A stretch of DNA of 64,000 nucleotides from Flabesymbios commensalis (Eukaryota > Annelida > Polychaeta > Terebellida > Flabelligeridae). Positions 12,720 through 24,990 of this stretch are shown piece by piece (position 1 is the stretch's first letter; every line of letters begins with the position of its first letter). Location of the stretch: contig OZ024907.1 in the NCBI GenBank assembly GCA_964017125.1, positions 26,412,476 to 26,476,475 on the forward strand, written 5' to 3'. Position numbers and translations under genes: made by a program. The notes beneath the pieces were generated by a model, which was given only the letters and a program-made list of their open reading frames with translations, searched no databases and had not been told where the DNA came from.

Positions 12720-12869
12720 ATGTATGAGGGCCCCACGGCGGATGAGCTATGCTCAGTGGGTTGGTACATACATGCATGTATGTTTTTAATTTTTATTGAT
12801 TTTGTACGTTGTTGTATATACCTGTACCCTCGGTAAATAAAGTCTTTATTATTATTATTATTATTATTA
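12720..12869 (+). mobile_element. LINE-type 3' end with ATT microsatellite tail
   Basis: A gagggccccacggcggatga block is followed by cctgtaccctcggtaaataa, then agtctttatt and about eight ATT units ending near 12869. An AATAAA-like signal just before a short simple-repeat tail is the usual 3' end of several LINE clades. It lies on the plus strand, so it is not the end of the minus-strand LINE next to it. Confidence 0.6.
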
Positions 12870-14329
12870 GTTTAAAAATATATTTGTATGCAATTTATAG
12901 GAGGAGCACATCACTGTTGTATTTATTTTTATACTCGGTCCGTCAGCACATTTCGGGGACGGAAAGGGTTATATAAAGCCGCCGTAGGCAGACAATTGAC
13001 TCGTTATGTAACCTCACACCTTCAACCCTTACGCGACACTAACGTGTTCAATTATATCTTTCTCTAATTTGCAGCTATAATTGCCGACTCAATTTCTAGC
13101 TTCAAATGACAAACTACATAATCACGATATTAAAAAAAATACAAATCAAAAAGCATTTATTTGACTGACCTGCTGCTTACTGGTGACCTGACACATTGTA
13201 TAGCCTATATGTTGTACATTTCAAGGTAGTTTAGTTCGCTAGACACCTGACGTCTTGTAAACTTGTGCATAATTTTGTCTACTTTTATTTTTTGTTTGTT
13301 TTTAGTATGTAAAGCGCTCCAAATTTTTTTGGATGAACCGCTTTATAATTTTAATGATATATAAAAAATATTCCTGCAGTTAAAGGGTTATGTTCGCCGT
13401 CTAATTACTTTCGTCATCTTTGTTTGAACAGTACTGTTACTACATGTGTTAATCTTACGTACTTGCTGGTTAAATCTTGGCCCAATGTCTTGGACATTGG
13501 CCCGACATTATAAGGTCACTGTAGATGAGACGTCGCGTTGTCGCCGTCGTGTTTTTTAGTACTTACACAACATTGGTACTGAGTTGTATGAGCTATGGCA
13601 GTTTTAATATAGCTTAGTCCACATCGAGTCTCAACTGCTTTAGAAAACAGTTATAAACTATACTTGTTCACTCAAGTGGCATTATTTGTCCAGTGCTGGG
13701 GAAATGTCGGCTAAGTGTCTACGCAATTGGGCCAATATTGTGCAAATACCGATCGATCGTCCGAACAAACACGAGAAATTGAACCTATAGTAATATTAGT
13801 ACACAGTCATCAACGTTGGCCCAACAGTATACCACCATTGGTTCAATGTCGTGTCTTTCCTTGGGCTTAGCTGCGAAGAACGAGGTGTTGTAAGTGTGAT
13901 TCTTAAATACCGCTACATTATTGTTGAAATCACGCCTCCCCCTTTAATGATTACTAGTCCTACCGTATAGTATAGTCACTTGTAAATGTTAGATATCAAC
14001 ATATATTCCTGTTTTCCAAAGAAATGTCTCTTAGTCTTTTTTATTAAGAATAGCTATTTAATTATCCTGTGAACTACACGAGGATACTAGTATATACAAG
14101 GCAGAACAAACAATTAGCATCATGATATTGTAAAAAAGGCGCACTTTTGTTAAAAGTTGATGTAAGTAATTAGGACAAGTTTTGAAATAATTTTAAAGTA
14201 TATATTAAACCAGTTTTCACTATAATTGTTAAACGGATGGTAAAAGAATCATTAACTGAATGTTCCATATCCCGCTATAATGATTTATGATTTTTCTGTG
14301 AGCTATTTTGCATCAATTTGAGATGATTA
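12870..14329. other. Intergenic, with diverged pieces of the hairpin family
   Basis: No gene seen. Diverged pieces of the dispersed hairpin repeat occur near 13478-13505 (ggcccaatgtcttggacatt) and 13700-13870 (ttggcccaacagtataccac). The rest is unassigned AT-rich sequence. Confidence 0.45.
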
Positions 14330-14509
14330 GTACTCGTAAAGTACTCGTAAGTACTCGTTAAAAGTACTTTTATTTTTAAAAGTACTTGAGCACAAGTACG
14401 AGTACAAGTACTTTTTAAAAGTACGAGTACTGAGTACCGACGAGTACTGCAAAATCGGTACTCGAGTACCAAAGTACCGAAGTACCGAGTACTTTGGCCC
14501 CAAGCCTGG
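14330..14509. mobile_element. Solo hAT-like terminus with AGTACTCG subterminal repeats
   Basis: About 180 bp built of AGTACTCG/GAGTACTT repeats, ending in ggccccaagcctgg at 14509. Its reverse complement (CCAGGCTTGGGGCCAAAGTA) closely matches the left end of the 7267-8439 element, so this is a lone end of the same or a sister family. I could not locate the partner end. Confidence 0.55.
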
Positions 14510-16356
14510 CTTTTATAGGAATATTCACATAAAGGGTCAATAACATACGGAGGGGCAGGTGCCATCAAGTTCGGGGATAATTTTACACATCTCAATGGCG
14601 CTTACATTATGGCTGTGGTAAGGCTATGATCGCTCCAGGTATAGGCCTGAGAATTTTTGTGGCAGAAATATGTGTATGGGTTCTCAGGATGAAAAAAATC
14701 AGCCACAAGCAATTGGTGGGTATGATCCACTGTATTCAACATCGTATTTTCATATGAAGTGGTAATTAGCTGTCCGATCTGTCATAAATTGAGCTCTTCA
14801 CATCGTCACGCGCAATGATAAAACGATTCATTTTAAACTGTACAATTCCCTTTATATCAAATGTTATTGTCAAATTATGTCAAAAGGTTATGTCACATAA
14901 AATGTATCAGAATGTTGATAAATCAACGCTGTTGTAAATCAACGCAGAATTTAAAAATGTTATGCTATTTGATAATATTTAGGGCTGTTCTGAAGATAAA
15001 TAATCAATATTTGGGGATTAAATGGGGCATATTTTTTCTACATTCTGTGTAGATTATGATTCAATCTTGCCAATGGAATATTTATGCTAACTATTTCAGC
15101 TTCGAGTGATTAAAACCAGAGTGTCAATGACACAGAAGCTCATCCTTAATTAGGTTAAAAAAGTTCATTACGAATTAAAATTTCTGAAATCCATGAGGCA
15201 GTTCTATGCACATGCACGAGCTCTTTCAAATAAACTAAACAAAATTGAAATCGGATAATAATTGAGGGAGGCAGACGACAGACGCAACACGATGGCATAA
15301 GCTCATCTAGGCCTAAAGGCCGGAAGAGCTAATAAATACCCATGCTTATAAATAAGTTTTATTTAAAATTGATTAATTTTGACATGATTATTCACCAGTT
15401 AATTACGACGATCACGTTAAGCTCTAACCTAAACTAAATGACTGGACCAGTCTGTGCCAGTGAGTGAGTTTGGACTGTTATATGAGGCCATTGTGTTTTA
15501 TTTCTCCAGTTTTAGATCAGAAAAAAATACAAAATCTAATGAGGGAGGGCGGAAAAAAACATTTACGAAAAAAAACATTGAGCCTATTTTTGGAAAAGTC
15601 AATGAGGGCGACGAAATAAAAAACAAAACTTTTGACAAATTTTTAGAAAAGTTAATGAGGGCAAAAACAAACAAGCAAAAAAAACATAGCTGGAGAAATG
15701 TTTTTTTATTTCGTGAAATAAACTTGTTTTTTCGAAATCTTTTTATTATCTCGTGAAATTAACAGTTTCTTTCAGAAATTGACAACAATCTAATGGGCGC
15801 ACTGGGCAGAAAAAACATGGTTTTTTTTAAATGCGCAGCCTAAATCTAATGCACGCGCTCATCTAAAACAGAGAAAAACATAGTGGCCCATGCTATGGTA
15901 TTTTCGTTTCAAGGGCTGATCCAGGATTCCTTTAAAAATATCTAATTCATTATCAATGTGTAATTTTGTCTGCTATTGTGATTTTTAAATTTTCTAAACA
16001 TTTTTTGAAAATGGTTGGATAAACACGGAAGGTCTTCACCCTAAAAAGTGATCAATTTTTCGCACGCGGCTGCTTTAAAACTATGTCGATGGGGTTTTTG
16101 AAAGGGGTGCAGCCCCTTTGACGTAAACGGTGATGGTACCTGGTTGAGACTATGGCTCACTATTGCACGTTTCAAAAACTTGAATAACAATCTGCCCAGT
16201 AATATTCTAAATAGCTTATGTCTAGAAAACTTATCTGGTCAGAGGCTAAAAAAGTGCTAAATTGTAATTTAGGTACGTGAGCTACAACCAAAGACCCTGT
16301 ACAATAAGATGGTCGACTTACGGATTTCACCATACAAATGCGTGTAATACATTGTG
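14510..16356. other. Intergenic with a hairpin-tailed repeat at 15120-15335
   Basis: At about 15120-15335 a dispersed element ends in cagacgcaacacgatggcat and then a hairpin made of agctcatctaggcct and aggccggaagagct followed by aa. The same tail recurs at 56.98-57.03 and 62.09-62.13 kb. The Lys-rich frame at 15454-15756 lies in A-rich low-complexity sequence and is not convincing as a gene. The rest is unassigned. Confidence 0.5.
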
Positions 16357-18643
16357 CAGTGCTGTCCCCTTTTAACGGGAGTTGGAACTACGCTTTGGGC
16401 TAGTGTATATCATCATATAATTTCACCACTTTAGCTTGTAAATAAAAAATAATGTTTTTCTAGGTTTGACAGTTATAACAATATCAGTTCTCTGCAATAT
16501 TTATTTTTGGAACGAAAATAACTGATAATATAGCAGAAAAGTCATGTTATATTATCATACAATTTTAGAGATTAAAATGTCTTCATTTAAATAACAGAAG
16601 AGCTGTGTCCAGAAAGTACACAAATATGTAAGCACAGAACGTGAGGGGAGTGACGATATGTCGTCAAGCATAGCGACCACAAAAGAGATCTGGGCAAAAC
16701 ATTGGTAACCACCATAACTTGGCAGACGTGTCTTTTAACTCAAACTTTTATTTTTTAAACAAATATATTTAGAACACAAAAGCAATATTATAAAATTATA
16801 ATATGTAAGCCTTCGCTCTCTGACCACTGCCATCAATGTCACTGAGGACTGGAGCGTTAGCAGTATATTGATATCTTGAAAACAAGACACGTTCATTTTT
16901 AAGACACAATTTATTTATAGTTGAATTTTCATAATTTTCTATTTCTCCTGCCGTTACTGGTAATAAGGTGTTCATTGTTTTCCCGCGGTACATGGTGTAG
17001 GCGAATGGGGACATAAATATGTAAAATTACCGTGAAACATTCACAATTTGCACGTGATTTAGTGTCTTTGATGAATGTAATAATTTGATCTCTGTTGTGA
17101 CTCCTATGGAGAATGTGTTCAGGTATATTCCCGAAAATTCGTTCTTTTTAACCGATTAATTGTATTAAGTTTTGACGTGGAACAAAAGCCACACACCTTG
17201 AATATTCAAATATTGCTTCTTAGACAGAAATGTATGCAATTTATTATTGGCATCAAAATTACTTTACCTGCAGATCGAGACACTTTGCGACAAAGATATC
17301 CACTGATATATATATACAAGAATATTCTCCTCCTCAATGGTAATACCCATTTGTGGCGTGAATGATTTCAGCATTGAATAAGCTAATTCTGTTACAGAAT
17401 CGCTCAGATCAGATGAATCAGCAGTAACAGTAACATACGGAGCCCCTAAAGGGACACATGTGGAGGAGAAAATAAAATTAAATCGTGCCCACGATTTATA
17501 ATCCGCTCCCACGATTTATAATCCGTGGCCACGATTTATAATCCGTGTCCACGATTTACGATCTATAATCCGTGGACACGATTTATAATTCGTTCCCACA
17601 ATTTATAATTCGTTCCCACGATTTATAATTCGTTCCCACGATTTGTAATCCGTGGCCACGATTTATAATCCGTTCCCACGATTTACAATCCGTGGCCACG
17701 ATTTATAATTCGTTCACACGATTTATAATCCGTGGCCACGATCTATAATACGTGGCCACGATTTATAATCCGTGGCCACGATTTATAATCCGTGGCCACG
17801 ATTTATAATTCGTTCCCACGATTTGTAATTCGTGGCCACGATTTATTATTCGTTCCCACGATTTATAGTTCGTTCCCACGATTTATAATCGGTTCCCACG
17901 ATTTATAATCCGTGGCCACGATTGATTTTAAATCGTGGGAACGGATTATAAATCGTGGCCACGGATTATAAATCGTGGCCATGATTTATAATTCGTGGCC
18001 ACGATTTATAATCCGTTCCCACGATTTATAATCCGTTCCCACGATTTAATTTCATTTTCTCCTCCACATGTGTCCTTTAGGGGCTCCGTAGTAACATGCT
18101 TTATATCAATAAAATATTTCTGTTCAGGTATATTCCGAATGATAAACATGACAAATGATCCTTTGTCATTAAACTATAATAAATAGTAATATTATGTTTG
18201 CCCTATCTTGGTTTTCTTTGCCCTTATCTACCCTTGCACACATCATCACCTGCCAGCAAATACGAGAAGATGAACCAATGATGTTGTAATGCTGGACCAG
18301 CATTACAAACCTTGGACCAGCATTACACTATAATTGAGTCTCGTGTTAGCTGGCCGTCACCTGTTGCAATGAATATGCATACTTGTTTATACGGGCGCAT
18401 CAACCTCTGAGGTACCAAAGGGAAGAAGACAATTAAAAAGTATTGATAACTAACCAACAAATTATTGGATAAAAAATAGAAGTAAACCTCCGTCAATACT
18501 TATTTTTCTGATTTTTATTATGTGAAGTATGTATTGTTTTTAATAGGATCAATGTCATAATTACTCGTCGTAATATGGTAAAATCATACTTGATAGATGG
18601 TAAAAGCATTAGTTCCAACTCCCAATACCGGGGGACAGCACTG
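16357..18643. mobile_element. TIR element (CAGTGCTGTCCCC ends) with a nested MITE
   Basis: The left end CAGTGCTGTCCCC, followed by ggagttggaacta, is mirrored at 18605-18643, whose reverse complement starts CAGTGCTGTCCCC and contains ggagttggaacta. CAGTG...CACTG ends suggest hAT-like. I do not see a clear target duplication and no transposase frame remains. The 653-bp MITE at 17437-18089 lies inside. Confidence 0.55.
17437..18089. mobile_element. MITE built from a 20-bp palindromic repeat, 8-bp target duplication
   Basis: Perfect 8-bp duplications agtaacat flank it (17429-17436 and 18090-18097). Terminal inverted repeats of about 50 bp start ACGGAGCCCCTAAAGG and continue through acatgtggaggagaaaat to ttaaatcgtg, with only a few mismatches. 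The interior (about 17490-18045) is a tandem array of cacgatttataatccgtggc, alternating with a cgttccc linker variant. The unit is an imperfect palindrome, and the array flips orientation near 17925-17990. No coding capacity. An 8-bp duplication fits hAT or P-type transposases; the superfamily is not assigned. Confidence 0.88.
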
Positions 18644-20180
18644 AGAGCAATTTCATGTTTTGGGGAGAGTTGACTGTCTTGTTGTACATGGTTTCTGCTA
18701 CAACAACAACGAAAATTGTCGGCTATATTTGTTTTCTATACGATTTTCAGAACATTGTATTTTTTGGTTGCCATTTAAAAAATGCTGGTGGCTATTTTGG
18801 ATTTTGAACAATTTTGTCGATAATTCTGAATCTAGACCACTTTCTGAACACATGTTTTGGCGGCCATTTTGAACTTTTGTCAACCATTTAAAAACCATTC
18901 TGAAATGGTAGGGTCCAAAACCATGATTCCATGACCAAACTGCGGCAAGTAAGGTCAAGATTGTTTTAGGTAGTTTGAGGTATTTGTCAAAAAAATAAGC
19001 TCCTACACCTCTCTAGAAAAGGTGGGCGGAATTTTGTAGATTGTAAACAAATTGCCGCCATCGATCACAGTGAAAAGCAAGCATTCACTTATTTCATCGA
19101 CTGGTCTCCCAGTGGACCTTATTTTATATTGCATTTAGGTAGAAAAAGGATTTATGGAGGTCAACCAGTTTATATTTTAAAAGATGCAGGTCGCGTTTGG
19201 TCAAAAACGACAAAAATCCAAGATGGCCACCAGCGGCCTTTTGAACAAAATAATTTTGCAACTAATAATCCCATAATCAACTGTGATATGTCACTTTTGA
19301 TTAATTTTGTGTCGTGGAACCCATTTTGGGACATCAAATTACAATAATATAAGCTTCTGTGACGTTCAAGCATCGCATGGAGGTCGAAACATGATCAATA
19401 GGCATGTAGCGCTTATATAGGCCCACTTGTGAATTTGTTTTTACTAGTGGTCCAATAGTTACATGTCACTTTTGGCTAACTGTGTGACACAGAATCTTTT
19501 TCTGATGATTGATGATTTTAGCCTGATTGTTTCGCTTTAATATCAGGTTTTAACATTCTGGCACCAAAACGTAATGTTTTTAATGGTTTATATTTATAAA
19601 CATTACAACAATTTTTAATTTACGAAGGTCAAGGTCAACAAGGTCACAGCCTCATGCCACTGTGATTTTAGCAAGTGGTTTGGCATCACACTATTTGCAC
19701 AGTACTGCCATTTGTTGAACAACAAAACTGACAAAGGTTTAACTTAACACTGCTTGAGGGATAGGACTCGATTATTATCCGTGCCTTCTGTTGTCACGTT
19801 TTCAATGTTTTTAAAAATTTCATATGTATAGATTTGCCAATGCACTCTTTTAGAAAAATATAGTATGCCAGGGATGCAAAAATCTGATTGTTTGTGTTAT
19901 TTGCGATGTTTTAATGCCATTAACCAAGTTGGTAGCGAACGGTTGAGACGAAACTAGAGGTTTAGCGTGTAAACACCTAAGAAGGCCCCCCTCGTATTTT
20001 TCAATAGTAGTAGTAAATCATTGCTTTACGTCACTTTTCGGCACAAATGGTCTTTTAAATGACATTGTTATACGATAAACTTTTCAAATAAAAGTTAATA
20101 ATTAATTAATTATAATTTTACCAGATAATCAATTTGTACATGTAATTATCAAGTAATATTATGAGGCAGAGGCTAGCATC
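18644..20180. other. Intergenic, repeat-like, no gene
   Basis: Contains motifs such as ggcggccattttgaactttt (18860s) and aaggtcaaggtcaacaaggt (19625 on), typical of dispersed repeats in this window, but I could not delimit an element. The ORFs here overlap on both strands and look like chance. Confidence 0.4.
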
Positions 20181-20183
20181 TCT

Positions 20184-21135
20184 AGGGTGACAAGGTGCTA
20201 AAAATATTAAACATGGACGCCATAAGCCGGTATGTTTCTGAACTGATGCAGTCTAGGAATTATTACTAGCATGCAGTACGTTTAATAGTGAGTATATCGG
20301 ATAAGCGACTGTGAAGTTATCAGGGTGACAAGGTTCTAAATTTTCGAACAAAAAATTAAATATGGCCGCCATGACCCGGATATTTTCGAAATTTCCGAAA
20401 AATTGATACAGTTTAGGAATTAATACTAGGGCCTACTATATGCAGTATGTTGAATATTGAGTATATCGGAAAAGCAGCTTTGAAGTTATCAGGGTGACAA
20501 CTGACAAGGTCCTAATTTGACGAAAAAAGATTAAAGATAGCCGCAATGACCTGGACATCTTTCTGAACTTTGTGAAGAATTAATGCAGTCTAGGAGTTAA
20601 TACTACTATGCTGTATGTTGATTATTGAGTATATCGGCTTTAAAGTTATCAGGGTGAAAAGGTCCTGATTTGATGAAAAAAAGATTTAAAATGTCCGACT
20701 AGACCCGGACATTTTTCCGAACTTTCTGAAAAATTGCTTCAGTCTAGGAATTAATACTATGCAGCATCTTGAATATTGAGTATATTGGATAAGCGGCTTT
20801 GAAGTTATCAGGGTGACAAGTTTTAATTTGACGAATAAATAATATAGATAGCCGCCATGACCCGGATATTTTTCTGAACTTTCTGAAAAATTGATATAGT
20901 CTAGGAATTAATACTACTATGCTGTACGTGGATTATTGAGTATATAGGACAAGTGGCTTTGAAGTTATCAGGGTGACAAGGTCCTACTTTGACGAAAAAA
21001 GATCAAAGATGGCCGCCATGACCCAGATATTTTTCAAAACTTTCTGAAAAATTGATGCAGTTTAGGAATTAAGGCTAGTTATCAGTATCTGGAACACTGA
21101 ATGAATCAGTTTTGTATATATGAGGGTGACAAGGT
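20184..21135 (+). repeat. ~160-bp tandem array, about six copies
   Basis: The landmark cagggtgacaaggtcc recurs near 20184, 20322, 20491, 20651, 20810, 20970 and 21123, so the period is about 160 bp after a shorter first unit. Each unit carries agatggccgccatgacccgg, a tttctgaaaaattgatgcag block and a ttgagtatatcgg block. Copies are diverged by substitutions and small indels. Confidence 0.85.
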
Positions 21136-21707
21136 ATGGGTTTTCATACAATCAACTTGCAGTTTTAACACAATGTTTGTCAGATAGTCAGGCTGTATGC
21201 TATATCTTTTAGAAAAATTCCCAGTTGTTGTTCCGGATTTATTCAGGATTTTCTGGATAACTTTGTATGGATCGATGTCGGTTCAATGATGTACATGTTG
21301 TGTGAAGCCTAATTCATTGCATGAGTAGACTGAAATGCGGGAAGTGTGTCCAGGCTTGGTCGCCTTATTAACCATTTAAATGCTAGATTTGATAATCAAG
21401 TTGTATTTACCTAATGCTGTTTTAATTTAGGGCCAGTCTTGCAGACCGATGCCCACCATCGAACCAACCTTGAGTGTTTACTATAGACATTATTAATCTT
21501 TTAAGTGACAGTACACTTGACAATTAAAATAACAGGTTTTGTAACTCTATCAAACACGAAACCTCGACCCAATGTTGTTTTAATGTTGGGCCAGCATCGG
21601 AGACAGCACACAACATTCAGTCAACAGACACACAAATCAATGTGTTTACCATGTTTACCGGGCCCTCTGAATTTGTTTCCATTTCACAAACAAATATATA
21701 TCTATAT

Positions 21708-24700
21708 ACAAGAGGCCCAGGGGCCTTGACGCTTGTCAACAGCATTGCAAAATATCAGCTACAGATGTGTCAGAGAATGTATATCTATGTTCTAAAATAA
21801 ATTATCATGAAAAGGAAATATGTATATGCCTATACACCCGGTACTATGTATTTATATCCTATTCATCATATTCATATTATATGCTCGATTCCCATCATTT
21901 GCTGATTTTACACACATTCTAAAGTACTGCACTTAATGAAAAATGTTTGACAAAGAATCATTTTACAGGACTACAATGTAATTAATATTACAAAAGTAGA
22001 AGTGCAATTATTATTTATTATGGGCCTTTCACCAGGGCCCCCGCCCTTTGTCATTGTTGTTATATACTGTAGATCTGGTAATTTTCGCGTGTTTCAATTA
22101 TCGCGAATTTGTGATTTTGAAAAAAAAAATCGGTTGTAATTAGATCTAACTGATAGTTACTGAGCTGAAATGTCAGGTTTTAATGGCACTTACTCAGCCG
22201 TGAAATCAAAGAATCCCCTCATCCATCGTTATCACAAGTATGCGTGATCCACTGGGTCTACCTCCCAGTGGGTCTACCTCAGGTCACGACACGTGCCTAC
22301 CTTCTCAACTCACACGCGTCCTTGCGCAAATGTTGGGTCAAAACTGGAAATACCAGGCCATTGTTTATTCAGCACTGTTTTAACTTCCAGAGTTTGTTGG
22401 GATGATGACAGTGGACAGCAGTATTGTTATATACAAAGTAATGGTAACAAGACTACATAAGTCCAGGAGCTCCCGCTCCGAATTAGAATTTGATTTAAGC
22501 AATTTTGTGTAGGGGCTAGGTCAAAAATCAAGACGCAAGACAACTAGGTCTAAGAAGCCCAGTCTAAGAGTAAGATAAGAACTAGACAGTCTGTCTGAGA
22601 TTGCAAACCTCCATTGAAATTAATGATCCTAATCAGTATCCCAGTAATGGTCTACCTATCTGGCATGGTTTACCCGATATCAGGCCAATCGAGGTAACTA
22701 ATAGATGATTTACGGTCATTTTGAATTCGATATAAATTCGTTAAAAACTTAGGGTGCATCCTCCCCCGAAACCTCAAATTTTGTTTTATAGTAATGGACT
22801 AACATCTTACAGTTTGCAAAATATTGGGCCTGTGAAAATAAATAATGGCCGATAGGGGGCCATTTTGAATTTGATCGAGTCAGAATTTTTCAAGATGCAT
22901 CCTCAGCTGAAATCTCACATTCATTGTCTAGCTATCTAGCACGGTTTACCAAATATCGGCCATGTGAAAGTGAATAATGGCCTAAAGGCGGCCATTTTGA
23001 ATTTGATCAAGTCGAAATTTTCCAAGATGCATCCTCAGCTGAAATCTCACATTTTATTCTATAGTAATGGTCTAGCCATCTAGCACGGTTTACCAAATAT
23101 CGCCCATGTGAAAGTGAATAATGGCCGATAGGAGGCCATTTTGAATTTGATCAAGTCAAAATTTTTCAAGATGCATCCTCTCCTGAAATCTCACATTTTG
23201 TTTTATAGTAATGGTCTAGCCATCTAGTACGGTTACCAAAAACCGGCTATGTGAAAGTGAATAATGGCCGATAGGCAGCCATTTTAAATTTGATCGAGTC
23301 AATTTTTTTCAAGAAGCATCCTCTCTTGTAATCTCACATTTTTTTAAAAGTAATGGTCCAGCTATCTAACACGGTTTACCAAATATCAGCAATGTAAAAG
23401 TAAATATTGGCCGATAGGCGGCCATTTTGAATTCGATTGAGTCGAAAGTTTTTAAAAGGCATCCTCTCTCGAAACGTCACATTTTGTTTCATAGTAATGG
23501 TCTAGCTATCTAGCTCGGTTTACCTGATATCAGGCCTATCGAGGTAAATAATGCTGATTGTCGGCCATTTTGAATACGTAAGTTGAAAATTTTCAGGGTG
23601 CATCCTCCCCCGAAAACTCACACTTTGTTTTATAGTAATCAGGTAATGGTCTGGCCATCTAGCACGGTTTACCAAATATCAGCCATGTGAAAATGAATAA
23701 TGGCCAAAAAGGCGGCCATTTTAAATTTGATCAAGTCAATTTTTTTCAAGATGCATCCTCATCTGAAATCTCACATTTCGTTTTATAGTAATGGTCTAGC
23801 CATCTAGCACGGTTGACCAAATATAGGCCATGTGAAAGTGAATAATGGCCGATAAGCGGCCATTTTGAAATTTATCAAGTCGAATTTTTTCAAGATGCAT
23901 CCTCTCCTGAAATCACACATTTTGTTTCATAGTAATGGTCTAGCCATCTAGCACGGTTTACCAAATAACGGCCATGTGAAAGTGAATAATGGCCGATTGG
24001 CGGCCATTTTGAACTTGGACGAGTTGAATTTTTTTCAAAATGCATCCTCTCCTGAAACCTTACAATTTGTTTCATAGTAATGGTGTAGATATCTTGAGCG
24101 GTTTTCATGATATTCCACAATATCAGGCCTGTCGAGGTGAATAATGGCCGATAGGCGGCCATTTTGAATTTTATCAACTTGAAATTTTTCAAGATGCATC
24201 CTTTCCTGAAACTTTACTATTTATTTGATATTAATGGTGTAGCTATCTTGAGCGGTTTTCATGATATTCCGCAATATCAGGCCTGTCGAGGTGAATAATG
24301 GCCGATAGGCGGCCATTTTTAATTTTATCGACTTGAAATTTTTCAGGATGCATCCTCTCCTAAAACCTCACAATTTGTTTTATATTAATGGTGTAGCTAT
24401 CTTGAGCGGTTTTCATGATATTCCGCAAAATCTTTCAGTCGGATTTACCGATGTTATAAATTAGGTCAAAGTGCTGGGTCAACTTCAAGGTCAAGGTCCA
24501 AAAACCTGAAAAGGCACAACTAGGGACCTTAGAGAACATGTATGTGCAATATGACTGTCATCGGCCCAGTACTTTTCGAGATCTGCTCCGGAAACGAAGT
24601 GCGCGTCAAAACGTCTAAATAGGTCATAGTTCTGAACCAGAAGTGGGTCAAAGTTCAAATACCCCAAAAGGCACAACTAGACCCCCTAGGGGTGTTGTGT

Positions 24701-24990
24701 GTAAAATTTGAAGACGATCGGACAAGTACTTTCAGAGATATGCTCCGGAAACGAATTGTTTACAAACAGCCCAACGCCGTAACATCATCATTTTCTCCTC
24801 TGCGACCTTCCGTATTGAATTCAGATTAAAAATATTTTAACCTGTTCATTATCCACTTGGAAGTAACCCACATACCAAAAATTGTTATCCTAGCTTATTT
24901 TCTTACAAAGTTATAGGCAAAAGAAGAGGCAAAAAAACGGAGGTAGAATCCATAGCTCCCTCCGTCTCACCTACGGTGACGGGGGGAGCT
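21708..24990 (+). mobile_element. Probable large non-autonomous element carrying a satellite array
   Basis: The proposed left end is aagaggcccaggggccttga (about 21709). The proposed right end is a hairpin of gctccctccgtc and gacggggggagc followed by taattag (about 24950-24990). Both resemble the ends of a widespread marine-invertebrate repeat I recall, Helitron-like because of the terminal hairpin plus CTAA, but that link is inference. Inside are a piece of another MITE (22065-22130, ctgtagatctggtaattttc), the satellite array at 22615-24435 and a segment mentioning ggcacaactaga twice (24520, 24670). There is no coding region. Confidence 0.45.
22615..24435 (-). repeat. ~145-bp satellite array, inverted relative to the 7-9 kb array
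   Basis: The landmark tagtaatggtctagccatct recurs about every 142-153 bp (near 22789, 22925, 23062, 23206, 23350, 23492, 23640, 23787, 23930, 24077, 24230 and 24383), giving about 12 units. Read in reverse, each unit gives agaccattactataaaacaa, a gatcaaattcaaaatggccg block and ggccattattcac, matching the array at 7190-9440 in order. The last three units share an extra gcggttttcatgatattccg variant. Confidence 0.87.

Noticed and set aside
15454-15756. Lys-rich 100-codon gene
   Set aside because: It arises from A-rich low-complexity sequence with repeated gaaaaaaa and aatgaggg blocks.
17437-18089. CRISPR-like array
   Set aside because: There are no unique spacers of constant length, the units are palindromic and head-to-tail with an orientation flip, and the whole lies between TIRs in a eukaryotic genome.
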